From Streptococcus parasanguinis (lineage in GTDB: Bacteria; Bacillota; Bacilli; Lactobacillales; Streptococcaceae): DNA of 47,954 nucleotides. Below are positions 38,381 through 47,875 of this stretch, piece after piece. A program made the position numbers and the translations under genes. Every line of letters begins with the position of its first letter. Position 1 is the first letter of the stretch. The stretch is taken from the NCBI RefSeq assembly GCF_001074805.1, contig NZ_JUPI01000008.1, positions 1 to 47,954 of the forward strand. Direction: 5' to 3'. Under the pieces are notes generated by a model. That model did no database searches. It was not told where the DNA came from and was given only the letters and a program-made list of their open reading frames with translations.

Positions 38381-38692
38381 ATGGAATTAAAAGATTTTAC
38401 AGAACAAGAACAAGAACAAATCAAGCAAGGATTGAGCACAGCTGAGATTTCTGATAAAGAAGCAGGTAAGAAGTTGCTGGCTCTTGTACCGCAAGAATGG
38501 ATCAAACGCATTCCTTTCTTTGTCAGAGGGCATGCGACGACCAAGACAGTTGAGCGTGTAGCCAAGCAACACCCTGAACTTTATGCCGTGGCCAAACGCC
38601 AAGGAGACCTTCCTGAAAAAGAAGAGGAAGAGCTCCGCAAAATTATGACAGGCATTTTTGAAGAAAAGATGAACAAACACAAGATTAAATAA
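38381..38692 (+). CDS. Small soluble protein, unknown, sharing its N-terminus with a CPBP protease
   Basis: A 103-aa protein rich in Glu and Lys, no membrane helix. The N-terminus MELKDFTEQEQEQIKQGLS is the same at 14 of 19 positions as that of the CPBP protease at 44516; the remainder (AGKKLLALVPQEWIKRIPFF and a helical C-terminus) is unrelated to it. GAGGAG lies upstream of the ATG. Terminators on both sides make it monocistronic. I do not recognise a characterised family. Confidence 0.72.
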   Translation: MELKDFTEQEQEQIKQGLSTAEISDKEAGKKLLALVPQEWIKRIPFFVRGHATTKTVERVAKQHPELYAVAKRQGDLPEKEEEELRKIMTGIFEEKMNKHKIK

Positions 38693-38733
38693 TCCTTTAT
38701 AATACTTTGTTATTTTTTATCTCACATAGAATG

Positions 38734-38766
38734 AGTGATTGCAGTTGAAATGCAGTCACTTTTTTA
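38734..38766 (+). terminator. Terminator after the 103-aa gene
   Basis: AGTGATTGCA (38734-38743) pairs with TGCAGTCACT (38751-38760) with one G-U, then a T-run. Confidence 0.85.
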
Positions 38767-38894
38767 TTTACTAGCCATAGAGACTTTTACACTAGTAAAT
38801 AAAAATGAACAATATTTCATGATATAATACTAATGAAAGCAGTTCCAGAGGGATGAAAGATTCCATTGGAGAAAAACAAGTAAAGGTATTCATG

Positions 38895-39626
38895 ATGAAA
38901 AAATTTTTGATAGTTATTTTTACAATTTTTGGATTGTTTGTAGGATGGATAGCTTTTATGGTATATAGTTATGAAAGAAGTTATAATGAATGGAAAAGTT
39001 CCTATACGGGAAAAATAGTAACTAATTCTGAAAAAAATTACTCTACCTCAAGTGATGGAAATAAGGATGATTTCGAATCATCAAAACAAGAATACGCTTC
39101 TTCAAGTGATAGAAAAAATAAGGATGATTTAGAATCATTAATGAATATGTTTATGAAAGGACTATTTCCTCCAACTTTACTATATCCAGAATATACAAGG
39201 GCATATGAAAAAGCTAAATCTTGGTCAAAAAAGCATTTATCGCAGCAGCAAATTAAAATTTATCTTACTGAGTATGATAGGTATTCAGAGGATGCTACTC
39301 AGTACGCTTTAAATAAGCTTAATGTAAACTGGAAAGAGCAAGCACTTTTAAAAGCAAAATCAAATCAAGAGTTTCATTATTCGAAAGAAAAATTAGTTGA
39401 ACAACTTATAAATATTGACAAATTTACTCAAGAAGAGGCTGACTATGCCATAGAACAAGGTCATTTCGATTGGAAAGAGGAAGCTGTGAAAAAAGCGGAA
39501 TCTTCTGCAAACGGTGGCAACATTTCGAAAGAAAGGTTATTAGAAATACTTGTTGAATATAGAAAATTTACTCAGGAAGAAGCTGAGTACGCAATAGAAC
39601 ATGCAAAAATAGATTGGTCTGATTAA
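38895..39626 (+). CDS. Ltp-family (PF07553-like) repeat protein, copy 2
   Basis: Start at the ATG at 38895, which aligns with the start of copy 1; an ATG three bases earlier and one at 38853 are also in frame. 243 aa. N-terminal helix KKFLIVIFTIFGLFVGWIAF, then a low-complexity Ser/Lys/Asp linker absent from copy 1 (about residues 35-85, with SSDGNKDDFESS and SSDRKNKDDLES), then three Ltp repeats (NVNWKEQA, HFDWKEEA, KIDWSD). No lipobox Cys. The longer linker would place the repeats further from the membrane. Superinfection exclusion is the family role; not proven here. Confidence 0.78.
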   Translation: MKKFLIVIFTIFGLFVGWIAFMVYSYERSYNEWKSSYTGKIVTNSEKNYSTSSDGNKDDFESSKQEYASSSDRKNKDDLESLMNMFMKGLFPPTLLYPEYTRAYEKAKSWSKKHLSQQQIKIYLTEYDRYSEDATQYALNKLNVNWKEQALLKAKSNQEFHYSKEKLVEQLINIDKFTQEEADYAIEQGHFDWKEEAVKKAESSANGGNISKERLLEILVEYRKFTQEEAEYAIEHAKIDWSD

Positions 39627-39660
39627 ACGATAATTTTAATTTTGATTTTTGTAACATATT

Positions 39661-39692
39661 AAAGAGCTGGACAGTCTGCCAGCTCTTTTTGC
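39661..39692 (+). terminator. Terminator after Ltp copy 2
   Basis: AAAGAGCTGG (39661-39670) pairs with CCAGCTCTTT (39679-39688), then TTGC. Confidence 0.85.
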
Positions 39693-39834
39693 TACTTATA
39701 AACTTTCCTCATTTCGTGAAAAATAGTTGGAGCTAAGTCCGTTTTAAACTATAATATAGGATAAGGAGATTCGATAGGAAAAAGAAATGTATCATGTTAC
39801 AAAACATCTTAGTATAGAGAAAAGGAATCAATCT

Positions 39835-40722
39835 ATGAAACCATCTAAAAAAATCATGCTCCTTACTAGCTGTGCTTTGGCGATCTTTGCTTTAGCGGCT
39901 TGTGGGACCAACCAAAAGCAATCCAAGGAAAAGAAGGAAAGCTCTACTGTTCAGCAGTCCCATTCAGACAAGGAGCACTACAAGGGAACATACAGCAACC
40001 TCAATAGCAAGGCTAGTGTCGAAGAAGTGCGGGCTCTCTTTTCTGCTTATTTGGATAAGGAAAGTGTAGACAAGTTTCTTGGTCTAGTAACGGACTATGA
40101 TAGCATTGTTGGCTCTGTTGGCTTGACGGGTGACTTCAGCAAGTTTAAGAAAACAGACTACAATGTCGAGAAGATCAGTGACTTGTGGACCAAGCAGAAG
40201 GGCGATTTCGTCGGAACCAACTGCCGGATCAATAGTTATACCTTGCTGAAGAATCGCATCGGGATTCCTAAGATGAAAGCGGATAGTGAACTCTTGTTCG
40301 TGGACAATGATGCCATTGACAAAGGGAAGATCTTCGATGAGGCAGACAAGGAAGCTTTTAACATTCTGTATTCACGGGTTCCGACAGAGGCGACAACGGA
40401 TGTCAAAGTCCATGCCAAGAAGATGGAAGAGTATTTTTCTCACTTCAAGTTCAATGATAATGCCCGCATGCTTTCCGTTATCGTTCATGATAACCTAGAC
40501 GGAAATACCCTTTTTGTAGGGCACGTCGGTGTCTTGGTCCCTGCCAAGGACGGCTATCTCTTTGTTGAAAAGCTAACCTTTGAAGAGCCCTACCAAGCCA
40601 TCAAGTTTGCGACCAAGGAAGATGTCTACAAATACTTGGAAACCAAATACCAAGATTACACCGGTGAAGGTCTAGCTAAGCCCTTTATCATGGACAATGA
40701 AAAATGGGTTGAAATGAAATAG
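39835..40722 (+). CDS. DUF4300 family lipoprotein
   Basis: Start at the ATG at 39835 (AAGGA, eight bases), 295 aa. Signal peptide with lipobox LAACG gives a lipidated Cys near residue 23. A Lys/Ser linker leads to the DUF4300 domain (YSNLNSKASVEEVRALFSAY, TDYDSIVGSVGLTGDF, GDFVGTNCRINSY, LFVGHVGVLVP). The frame is also open to an ATG at 39787 but that extension lacks lipoprotein sense. It is conserved among streptococci without known function. It seems to head a unit with the next gene. Confidence 0.85.
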   Translation: MKPSKKIMLLTSCALAIFALAACGTNQKQSKEKKESSTVQQSHSDKEHYKGTYSNLNSKASVEEVRALFSAYLDKESVDKFLGLVTDYDSIVGSVGLTGDFSKFKKTDYNVEKISDLWTKQKGDFVGTNCRINSYTLLKNRIGIPKMKADSELLFVDNDAIDKGKIFDEADKEAFNILYSRVPTEATTDVKVHAKKMEEYFSHFKFNDNARMLSVIVHDNLDGNTLFVGHVGVLVPAKDGYLFVEKLTFEEPYQAIKFATKEDVYKYLETKYQDYTGEGLAKPFIMDNEKWVEMK

Positions 40723-40725
40723 AGG

Positions 40726-41139
40726 ATGAAGGGGAGCGTGTTAGAGTTTAGAAAGATGATGATGTATACTCCATTTATATATGTGCTAGTTTTCTTACTC
40801 ATTTTCAATTTTTTCCTTATCCTGAGAAGAAGGGCAACCGCGAGACGTAGTGGCGGTCCCTTCTTTGCGCCCTTCCATATTAACCATGGCATCTTCTACA
40901 TTCATGTGTCTCTGTGTTTCAGTCGGCGAATGATCCCACTGAAAGAAATCAAGCAAATCACGTACGCAATTTTTCGTGGTCGCGCCGGTGGTGGGAGTCG
41001 CTATGCTTTCTATATCGAACTCAGAAATGGAAAGACCATTCCCTTCTTTTTTGGTAAAAGTAAACAGAATGAACTGTTGGTTGAAAAACTCAAGCAAAAT
41101 GCTGGTAAGTATGGGTTTAAAGTACATTTTCAACGCTAG
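40726..41139 (+). CDS. Small membrane protein, unknown
   Basis: About 137 aa with one strong N-terminal helix (YTPFIYVLVFLLIFNFFLIL) followed by basic RRRATARRSGG and a compact cytoplasmic domain with beta character (RRMIPLKEIKQITYAIF, AFYIELRNGKTIPFFFGKS). The latter looks like a bacterial PH-type domain, which is a guess. The start is uncertain: the ATG at 40726 is three bases after the lipoprotein stop, with GTG and other ATG codons within 40 bases. Probably cotranscribed with the lipoprotein. Confidence 0.6.
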   Translation: MKGSVLEFRKMMMYTPFIYVLVFLLIFNFFLILRRRATARRSGGPFFAPFHINHGIFYIHVSLCFSRRMIPLKEIKQITYAIFRGRAGGGSRYAFYIELRNGKTIPFFFGKSKQNELLVEKLKQNAGKYGFKVHFQR

Positions 41140-41206
41140 AATACAATCACCTGAAGGAAACAAAACTAGGATTTGATTCTCTGTAAAAACGAAAGTGAGC
41201 AATTCT

Positions 41207-42058
41207 ATGAACGATTCTATGAAAGAATATATCCACTTAAAAAAGCAGTTCCAAGCGCAAGATAAGGATTCATCCAGCGTGCTGGCTCTCTATGAATTTG
41301 CGGATCGGATGACCGTACTGGAAACTCCAGAAGCTAAGCAGGTCTTGGTGGATGTCTACCAAGAGTTGGGATTATATGCCAGTGCCTATGCTCTCTTTTC
41401 AGAGTTAGTAGACAAGTCTGATCGCAAGCAAGTTAAGAAACTTTTCACCTTAGAAAAGATGAGTCTAAGTCATGGAGATCGCTTTGCTCTCCCTCGTCCC
41501 TTGACCGAAAAAGAAAAAGAGGCTCATAAGGAGAAAGTCAGTGAATTGCCAACCTTCCGCTATTATCCGGATCCACTAGCGACGGGTTCCTTTAAGGAAG
41601 GGGAGCCTAAGACCTGCCCTTCGTGTGGGGAAGACCACACCATCTATTATGCGTTGAGACCCTATTGTGTGAAGGAGCTAAGTCATCTCTGTCCGACTTG
41701 TATTGCTACTGGTCGTGCTGCCCAGAAGTTTGAAGCAGAGTTTATCCAAGATGCCGATTGGCAAGGGGTCATGGATAAGGAAAAAGACCAGGTCCTATTA
41801 TGTCAAACTCCTGGCTATAGTAGTTGGCAGGGCGAATATTGGCTCTCTTGTTGCCAAGACTACTGTGCCTATCTGGGGACAGTTGGCACTCGTGAACTGG
41901 AAGAAATGGGCATAGGAGAGCAAGTTTTGGAAGAATATGAGGCACGTGATGAATTTCAGGATGTAGCTGAATACTTAGTCAAGGATGGTTCCATGTGCGG
42001 CTATCTCTTTCGATGTCTCCATTGTGAACAATACCATCTTTGGGTTGATGCGGATTAG
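41207..42058 (+). CDS. CbrC family (UPF0167) protein
   Basis: Start taken at the ATG at 41207; a GTG at 41195 is in frame. 283 aa. The CbrC domain begins with LPTFRYYPDPLATGSF (about residue 108) and has zinc-binding-like pairs CPSCG and CPTC, later CCQDYC and CLHC. The N-terminal 100 residues are helical. E. coli CbrC is linked to colicin E2 tolerance; the molecular role is unknown. Several cysteine pairs suggest one or two zinc sites. Confidence 0.78.
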   Translation: MNDSMKEYIHLKKQFQAQDKDSSSVLALYEFADRMTVLETPEAKQVLVDVYQELGLYASAYALFSELVDKSDRKQVKKLFTLEKMSLSHGDRFALPRPLTEKEKEAHKEKVSELPTFRYYPDPLATGSFKEGEPKTCPSCGEDHTIYYALRPYCVKELSHLCPTCIATGRAAQKFEAEFIQDADWQGVMDKEKDQVLLCQTPGYSSWQGEYWLSCCQDYCAYLGTVGTRELEEMGIGEQVLEEYEARDEFQDVAEYLVKDGSMCGYLFRCLHCEQYHLWVDAD

Positions 42059-42119
42059 TGGGAAGCTCCAAATCTAATAGAGTCATGAACTAGATGAAAG
42101 AATAGAAAAGGAATCACGA

Positions 42120-42869
42120 ATGAGTAGAAAGCAAGCCCTATCTATGTATTTGTTAGGAACCTTTGGTCAAGTATTAGGAGTCAGCCTTTTGGTTTGCTTT
42201 TTAAGAGTAGGAGGAGTGAAGGTTGATTTTACATCACCAATTGGGATCATCACTATTATTGTAGGTGGTTTGTCATCAGCTTTGTGGGGCAGTCTTGCAA
42301 GCATTAGTTACCATCAATCTAGTTTTAAACAAGTTCTCAAAGATTTTTTTCAAGTCAAAGACAGTTTAGCTAATTATTGTTTGGTGCTTGTTTTCTTGCT
42401 GCTCGACTTTTTCCCATCTATCTTAGGTGGTAAGATTATCACTCAATCGTTGGTCTTGCCAGTGGTGCTCTCTTTCAAGGCCCTTCTTTTTGGTGGGATT
42501 GAAGAAATTGGCTGGCGTTATTTCTTTCAACCAACTTTGGAGGAAAGAATACCTTATCTTTCAGCTACTTTGATCACCTTTTTAGCCTGGTCTAGCTGGC
42601 ATTTGTTATACTTCTACATTGATGGTTCTTTAGCTGTCATTCAGTTGTTTCCGTTTCTAGTTGGACTGCTAACTAACTGTTTTATCTTATCGGCCTTGTA
42701 TCATAAAACGCAAAATTTATGGATCTGTGTTATGACCCATGCGTTGATCAATGCTTTATCCCAACTGTCATCAACTGAGAGCGTATGGCTATCACTTGTG
42801 ATTAAGGTGTTGATAATCCTTCTTGCCATAAAAATTGCTAGTAGCAGTATGGAGAAAGCTAAATCCTAA
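42120..42869 (+). CDS. CPBP family intramembrane metalloprotease 1
   Basis: 249 aa with about seven membrane helices. CPBP (Abi/Rce1) motifs: EEIGWRYFFQP (motif 1, Glu-Glu-x3-Arg), FLAWSSWHLLYF (motif 2, His) and CVMTHALINALSQ (motif 3, His/Asn). In streptococci and lactobacilli such proteins often give self-immunity to bacteriocins or process membrane substrates. No bacteriocin gene is seen close by. GGAATCACG precedes the ATG. Confidence 0.85.
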   Translation: MSRKQALSMYLLGTFGQVLGVSLLVCFLRVGGVKVDFTSPIGIITIIVGGLSSALWGSLASISYHQSSFKQVLKDFFQVKDSLANYCLVLVFLLLDFFPSILGGKIITQSLVLPVVLSFKALLFGGIEEIGWRYFFQPTLEERIPYLSATLITFLAWSSWHLLYFYIDGSLAVIQLFPFLVGLLTNCFILSALYHKTQNLWICVMTHALINALSQLSSTESVWLSLVIKVLIILLAIKIASSSMEKAKS

Positions 42870-42905
42870 GCTGGCTTGATTTCCATTGCTTCATATAGTT
42901 ATAAA

Positions 42906-42939
42906 TCAAAAGAGCAGTTATTTTGAACTGCTCTTTTGA
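42906..42939. terminator. Perfect hairpin after the first CPBP gene
   Basis: 14-bp arms TCAAAAGAGCAGTT (42906-42919) and AACTGCTCTTTTGA (42926-42939). The A/T-rich ends act as T-runs on either strand, so it may stop both the CPBP gene and the minus-strand methyltransferase. Confidence 0.75.
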
Positions 42940-43040
42940 TATGGCTTTAAGGTTTTAGTAAAAATCTAATGAACTCGTCATCTTTTCCTTTGCCCTAAAT
43001 ACTTTTAGTGTGAATTCAAGCTCAACAAGTAGAGTAGGAG

Positions 43041-43661
43041 CTATTTGGTCGCTATTTGACTCTTATTTTTTTCACTTTTCGTTACAATATATAAAACCCA
43101 TTTGTAATTTTGCCTTTCTTCAATCTTTGAAAAGCCAATACTTGTTAATAACTGACTCAATTCAGAACTTGTTCCATAATCTGTCATATGATACTTAATT
43201 TTTTCTTTTTCGGAAGCAATAATCAGAGTAGAATGATTGGACATGACTCGATAGATTTCCTGAAAGCTTTGTTTTAATTCTTTCCAGAAAATATGGGTCT
43301 GAATGGCAAAGACAAGATCAAAATAATGATTTTGGTAGGGAAGGTTTTCAACATTTCCAACCATCAGCTGGACACTATCGTTTTCTATTGACTTTAAAAG
43401 CATCCGTTTAGCAGTTTGATAAGACTCCTTGGAAATATCAATGCCATGAATGTCAAGATTTTTATCTAAAGCAAGTAGGTTTTTGATAGTGCTACCACCG
43501 CCATAACCGATTTCTAAAATCCGACTATTATCTGAAATGGTAGTCTGTTTGATTGCCCAAAGACTGAATTTCTTAAAATAGGACGACCAGATGTTGGTAA
43601 TCACTCGGCCAACAAAACCACTCGGATTTCTAGATTGCTTTATAAGATATTGAATGAGCAT
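43041..43661 (-). CDS. Class I SAM-dependent methyltransferase
   Basis: 206 aa. SAM-binding loop RILEIGYGGGSTIKNL (motif I), IHGIDISKESY (acidic ribose-binding loop), MVGNVENLPYQNHYFDLVFA (motifs II/III). The N-terminal part (NPSGFVGRVITNIWSSYF) is typical of small Firmicute methyltransferases of unknown substrate. GGGGAGG precedes the ATG. It is divergent from a TetR regulator with a perfect 25-bp inverted repeat between, so it is probably that regulator's target. Confidence 0.85.
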   Translation of the reverse strand: MLIQYLIKQSRNPSGFVGRVITNIWSSYFKKFSLWAIKQTTISDNSRILEIGYGGGSTIKNLLALDKNLDIHGIDISKESYQTAKRMLLKSIENDSVQLMVGNVENLPYQNHYFDLVFAIQTHIFWKELKQSFQEIYRVMSNHSTLIIASEKEKIKYHMTDYGTSSELSQLLTSIGFSKIEERQNYKWVLYIVTKSEKNKSQIATK

Positions 43662-43671
43662 GTTCCTCCCC

Positions 43672-43733
43672 TTTTCTCTATAATAAAGTTTGAAATATCA
43701 TTAATTAAATTTCAAACTTTATTATAGAGAAAA
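43672..43733. promoter_or_regulatory. Perfect 25-bp inverted repeat, candidate TetR operator
   Basis: TTTTCTCTATAATAAAGTTT plus GAAAT (43672-43696) is repeated exactly in inverse at 43709-43733, separated by 12 bases containing TTAATTAA. It lies directly upstream of the methyltransferase and 85 bases before the TetR gene. Arm length exceeds a normal TetR half-site, so it may hold two operators or fold as an RNA hairpin in the methyltransferase leader. Confidence 0.8.
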
Positions 43734-43817
43734 GTAGTCAGAATAGCAAGAAAAAATGAAATATACAGGTATATATTTTAAACTTATGCTACAATTGGTA
43801 GTAACTGAGGTGTTCAT

Positions 43818-44405
43818 ATGAATCAATATCAAAAGACGACTGAGAAAAAGAAGCAAGCGATTATTCAAGCAGCTTTGCATCTGTTCAAAGAAAAAGGTTT
43901 TAAGGAAACGAGTATAAAATCTATTGCAGAGGTAGCGAAAGTATCACCTGTTTCTATCTACAATTATTTTGGGAGCAAAGATAATTTGGTGGCTCTCTGT
44001 GCTAATGACTTGTTTGAAGAAATAACCCAGCAAGCCGAGGATATTTTAAAAAGTAATCTAGCTTTTAATACAAAATTAGACCAGGCTTTAGACCTATGTC
44101 AGGAGAAAATGAGTCAGCAAATCTCGGACTATTTTCAAGATAAAATGGTGAGAGATCCCGCTTTCTCAAGTCTCCTAACGAAAGCGATAACCGCAAAAAA
44201 ACGGGACATTTATCGCACTTATATTAATCTAGGGAAAGAAGAGGGGCTGATTTCTAGAGACTTGTCAACAGAGCTTATTTTAAATGTCATGGATGCTCTC
44301 AATAGTGTAGGAAATCAGTTAGCCCATAGTGATAATTTAGAAACAGACGTTAAGCAAATCCATCAGATCGTTTTGTACGGTATTTTAGGAAAAAAGAAAT
44401 CATGA
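43818..44405 (+). CDS. TetR/AcrR family transcriptional regulator
   Basis: 195 aa. The N-terminal helix-turn-helix is classical (KKQAIIQAALHLFKEKGFKE, then TSIKSIAEVAKVSPVSIYNY and FGSKDNLV). The ligand-binding C-terminal part is not assignable. Divergent from a methyltransferase gene and next to the perfect palindrome, so it likely represses the methyltransferase and perhaps itself. GAGG lies near the ATG. Confidence 0.9.
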   Translation: MNQYQKTTEKKKQAIIQAALHLFKEKGFKETSIKSIAEVAKVSPVSIYNYFGSKDNLVALCANDLFEEITQQAEDILKSNLAFNTKLDQALDLCQEKMSQQISDYFQDKMVRDPAFSSLLTKAITAKKRDIYRTYINLGKEEGLISRDLSTELILNVMDALNSVGNQLAHSDNLETDVKQIHQIVLYGILGKKKS

Positions 44406-44515
44406 TTTTCCTTATTCTATGATTGTTCACAGCTAGCAGCATCCCATCCCAATTAGTTGTATATTCACATGTAAGAGTGTAAAATCTACTATATAAAGAT
44501 AAAGAGGAGTAGGTT

Positions 44516-45328
44516 ATGGACTTAAAAGATTTTACAGAAAATGAACAGGAGGAAATCGAGAAAGGTTTGAGCAAATTTATTTCAAAACAATCAGTCGCTA
44601 TCTGGTATGCACTGACTTCCCTCCTTGCTACCTTTCTAGTAGGGCAAGTTATCCTTTGGTGTTTCCCAGATGGAAGTAGTATGGGGGCCTCACTCCTGTT
44701 TATCCTAATGAACTTGATTCCCATGATAACGGCTCTTTGCTTTTCCATCGTCTTAGATGAAACTAAATCCCTGGGAGAATTTTTCAAAAAGGTCTTTCTT
44801 CAAAAAGAAAGTAACCTGGCCTGGATCCTAGCTTTCTTCATTCCCATCATTTATTATGGGATTTCCATCCTGCTCATGAATGTTCGCTTTACTGGGAACT
44901 CCCTCTTGGCCTTCTTCTTCTATTTCCCTTGGACCTTTTTATATGGAGGTCTAGAAGAAGTAGGTTGGCGTTGGTTTTTACAAGAGCATCTTTTCTTTAG
45001 CAAGCACTTTATATCTAAAATGATGGTTCTTTCCCTTGTCTGGTTTCTCTGGCATATTCCCATCTATCAACTCCCTTGGATTACAGCAGGTTCGTCTAAC
45101 TATCTCATCTTTTACTTGATGATTTTAGGGAATACCTTCCTATTTGGAGCGCTCAAGGAGTACTCGAAAGGTGCTGTTCCTTGTATCCTCGCTCACATGC
45201 TGATCGATAGTCTGGCTGTCCTTATGCTGGTTCAGAGTTCTCTTCCTCAGATTATCCTTCTAGTTATTTTCGAAATCCTGCTAGCCTCTTGGCTAGTGGC
45301 TATACGAAAATCAGAAAATAGAGTTTAA
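44516..45328 (+). CDS. CPBP family intramembrane metalloprotease 2
   Basis: 270 aa with about eight membrane helices. Motifs: EEVGWRWFLQEH (motif 1), WFLWHIPIYQLPW (motif 2 His), CILAHMLIDSLAV (motif 3 His). The first 19 residues form a soluble, acidic segment (MDLKDFTENEQEEIEKGLS) absent from the other CPBP protein but shared with the 103-aa protein at 38381. AGAGGAG precedes the ATG. A role in bacteriocin immunity or membrane-protein processing is possible. Confidence 0.87.
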   Translation: MDLKDFTENEQEEIEKGLSKFISKQSVAIWYALTSLLATFLVGQVILWCFPDGSSMGASLLFILMNLIPMITALCFSIVLDETKSLGEFFKKVFLQKESNLAWILAFFIPIIYYGISILLMNVRFTGNSLLAFFFYFPWTFLYGGLEEVGWRWFLQEHLFFSKHFISKMMVLSLVWFLWHIPIYQLPWITAGSSNYLIFYLMILGNTFLFGALKEYSKGAVPCILAHMLIDSLAVLMLVQSSLPQIILLVIFEILLASWLVAIRKSENRV

Positions 45329-45389
45329 CCTCTTTCTGTGAGAGTTTGTCTTATTTTCCCTTTAGGACTTCAATGTAGAGTCCATAAAA

Positions 45390-45398
45390 TGGTATAAT
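45390..45398 (+). promoter_or_regulatory. Extended -10 promoter of the ankyrin gene
   Basis: TGG-TATAAT, about 80 bases before the ATG at 45480. No good -35. Confidence 0.55.
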
Positions 45399-45479
45399 CA
45401 GTTTAACGAAGAAACTAGAGGTAGGACCATAGTTTTAACACAGTCTGATATTTATTTACTAGGTAAGGGGGGAAAGACC

Positions 45480-46139
45480 ATGCAAAAAACCTTTCAGTTA
45501 TTGCGAAGAGGAGATATAGAGGGAATCCGTCAGATATTGGATAAAAAGCCTGAAGAAGTCAATGCTATTTCGGGTGACAAACCTAAAAGAGATCAGGGAC
45601 AGTCGCTCCTTCAAGTCGCTATTAAATCGGGACATTTAGATATTGCGGACTTACTCATTGATAGAGGGGCAGATCTTAACTTTATTGAAGAACCGACAGA
45701 GCTGAATCCATTTTGTCAACCGGTCATCCAAACTGCCGGTGGAAGAGCTGTATTTGACTGCAGGCGCATGATCAAACGTTGGAATGGTCAATATGAGATG
45801 TATTCGTCTAAGGAAAAGGCTGACCAATCCTTCAAGGTTTTTAAAAAAATGTTAGAACTTGGAGCAGATATCTCTCAGAAGGATAGTCATGGGGGAACTT
45901 TATTGCAAACTATTTTAATAGAAACCAAGGAAGTTCTGCCATCTTATTATTGGAAAACAAAAGAAACGAGCGATAATGTCCTCATTACGGATGAATTACG
46001 TCATGACTTAAATCGTATTTATGATCTCTTGATTCGTTACGGTGTGACATCGGAAGAGATTTCTGCCTATCATAAGATTCCTCTCAAAGAACTTTACCAG
46101 GACAGTCCGACCATGGAGTTCTTAAATCGGTTAGATTAG
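45480..46139 (+). CDS. Ankyrin-repeat protein
   Basis: 219 aa, no signal peptide. Ankyrin repeats are visible at FQLLRRGDIEGIRQILDKKP, QSLLQVAIKSGHLDIADLLI with DRGADLN, and KMLELGADISQKDSHGGTLL, with an insertion of about 45 residues between the second and third. A C-terminal fourth unit (LLIRYGVTSEEI) is degenerate. Ankyrins mediate protein-protein contacts; in streptococci this type has no known partner. AAGGGGGG lies upstream of the ATG. Confidence 0.82.
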   Translation: MQKTFQLLRRGDIEGIRQILDKKPEEVNAISGDKPKRDQGQSLLQVAIKSGHLDIADLLIDRGADLNFIEEPTELNPFCQPVIQTAGGRAVFDCRRMIKRWNGQYEMYSSKEKADQSFKVFKKMLELGADISQKDSHGGTLLQTILIETKEVLPSYYWKTKETSDNVLITDELRHDLNRIYDLLIRYGVTSEEISAYHKIPLKELYQDSPTMEFLNRLD

Positions 46140-46171
46140 AGCAGATCTTGATAAGCATTTGAAATACTAGG

Positions 46172-46194
46172 AAGAGCCTCAGGGCTCTTTTAAT
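46172..46194 (+). terminator. Terminator after the ankyrin gene
   Basis: AAGAGCC (46172-46178) pairs with GGCTCTT (46183-46189), then TTTAATTT. Confidence 0.8.
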
Positions 46195-46255
46195 TTGATC
46201 TGATAGAGTTAGAAGCAGAAGGAAAATTTTGACTGTAATTTATTAAAAAAATGGA

Positions 46256-46284
46256 TACAAATCCTAGATGAAATAGAGTATACT
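46256..46284 (+). promoter_or_regulatory. Probable glpK promoter
   Basis: -10 TATACT (46279-46284) with a weak -35 TACAAA (46256-46261) at 17-bp spacing, about 50 bases before the ATG. The weak -35 may mean activator dependence; no operator is obvious. Confidence 0.5.
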
Positions 46285-46310
46285 AGTTTATGAAAGAACA
46301 AGATGTTTAA

Positions 46311-47843
<1,533 letters not shown>

Positions 47844-47875
47844 AGGAACTCATCAAAAGAATAGTTTATGAGAGA

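Noticed and set aside
42120-45328. Bacteriocin cluster
   Set aside because: No small double-glycine leader peptide, ABC exporter or lantibiotic enzyme is found near the CPBP genes.
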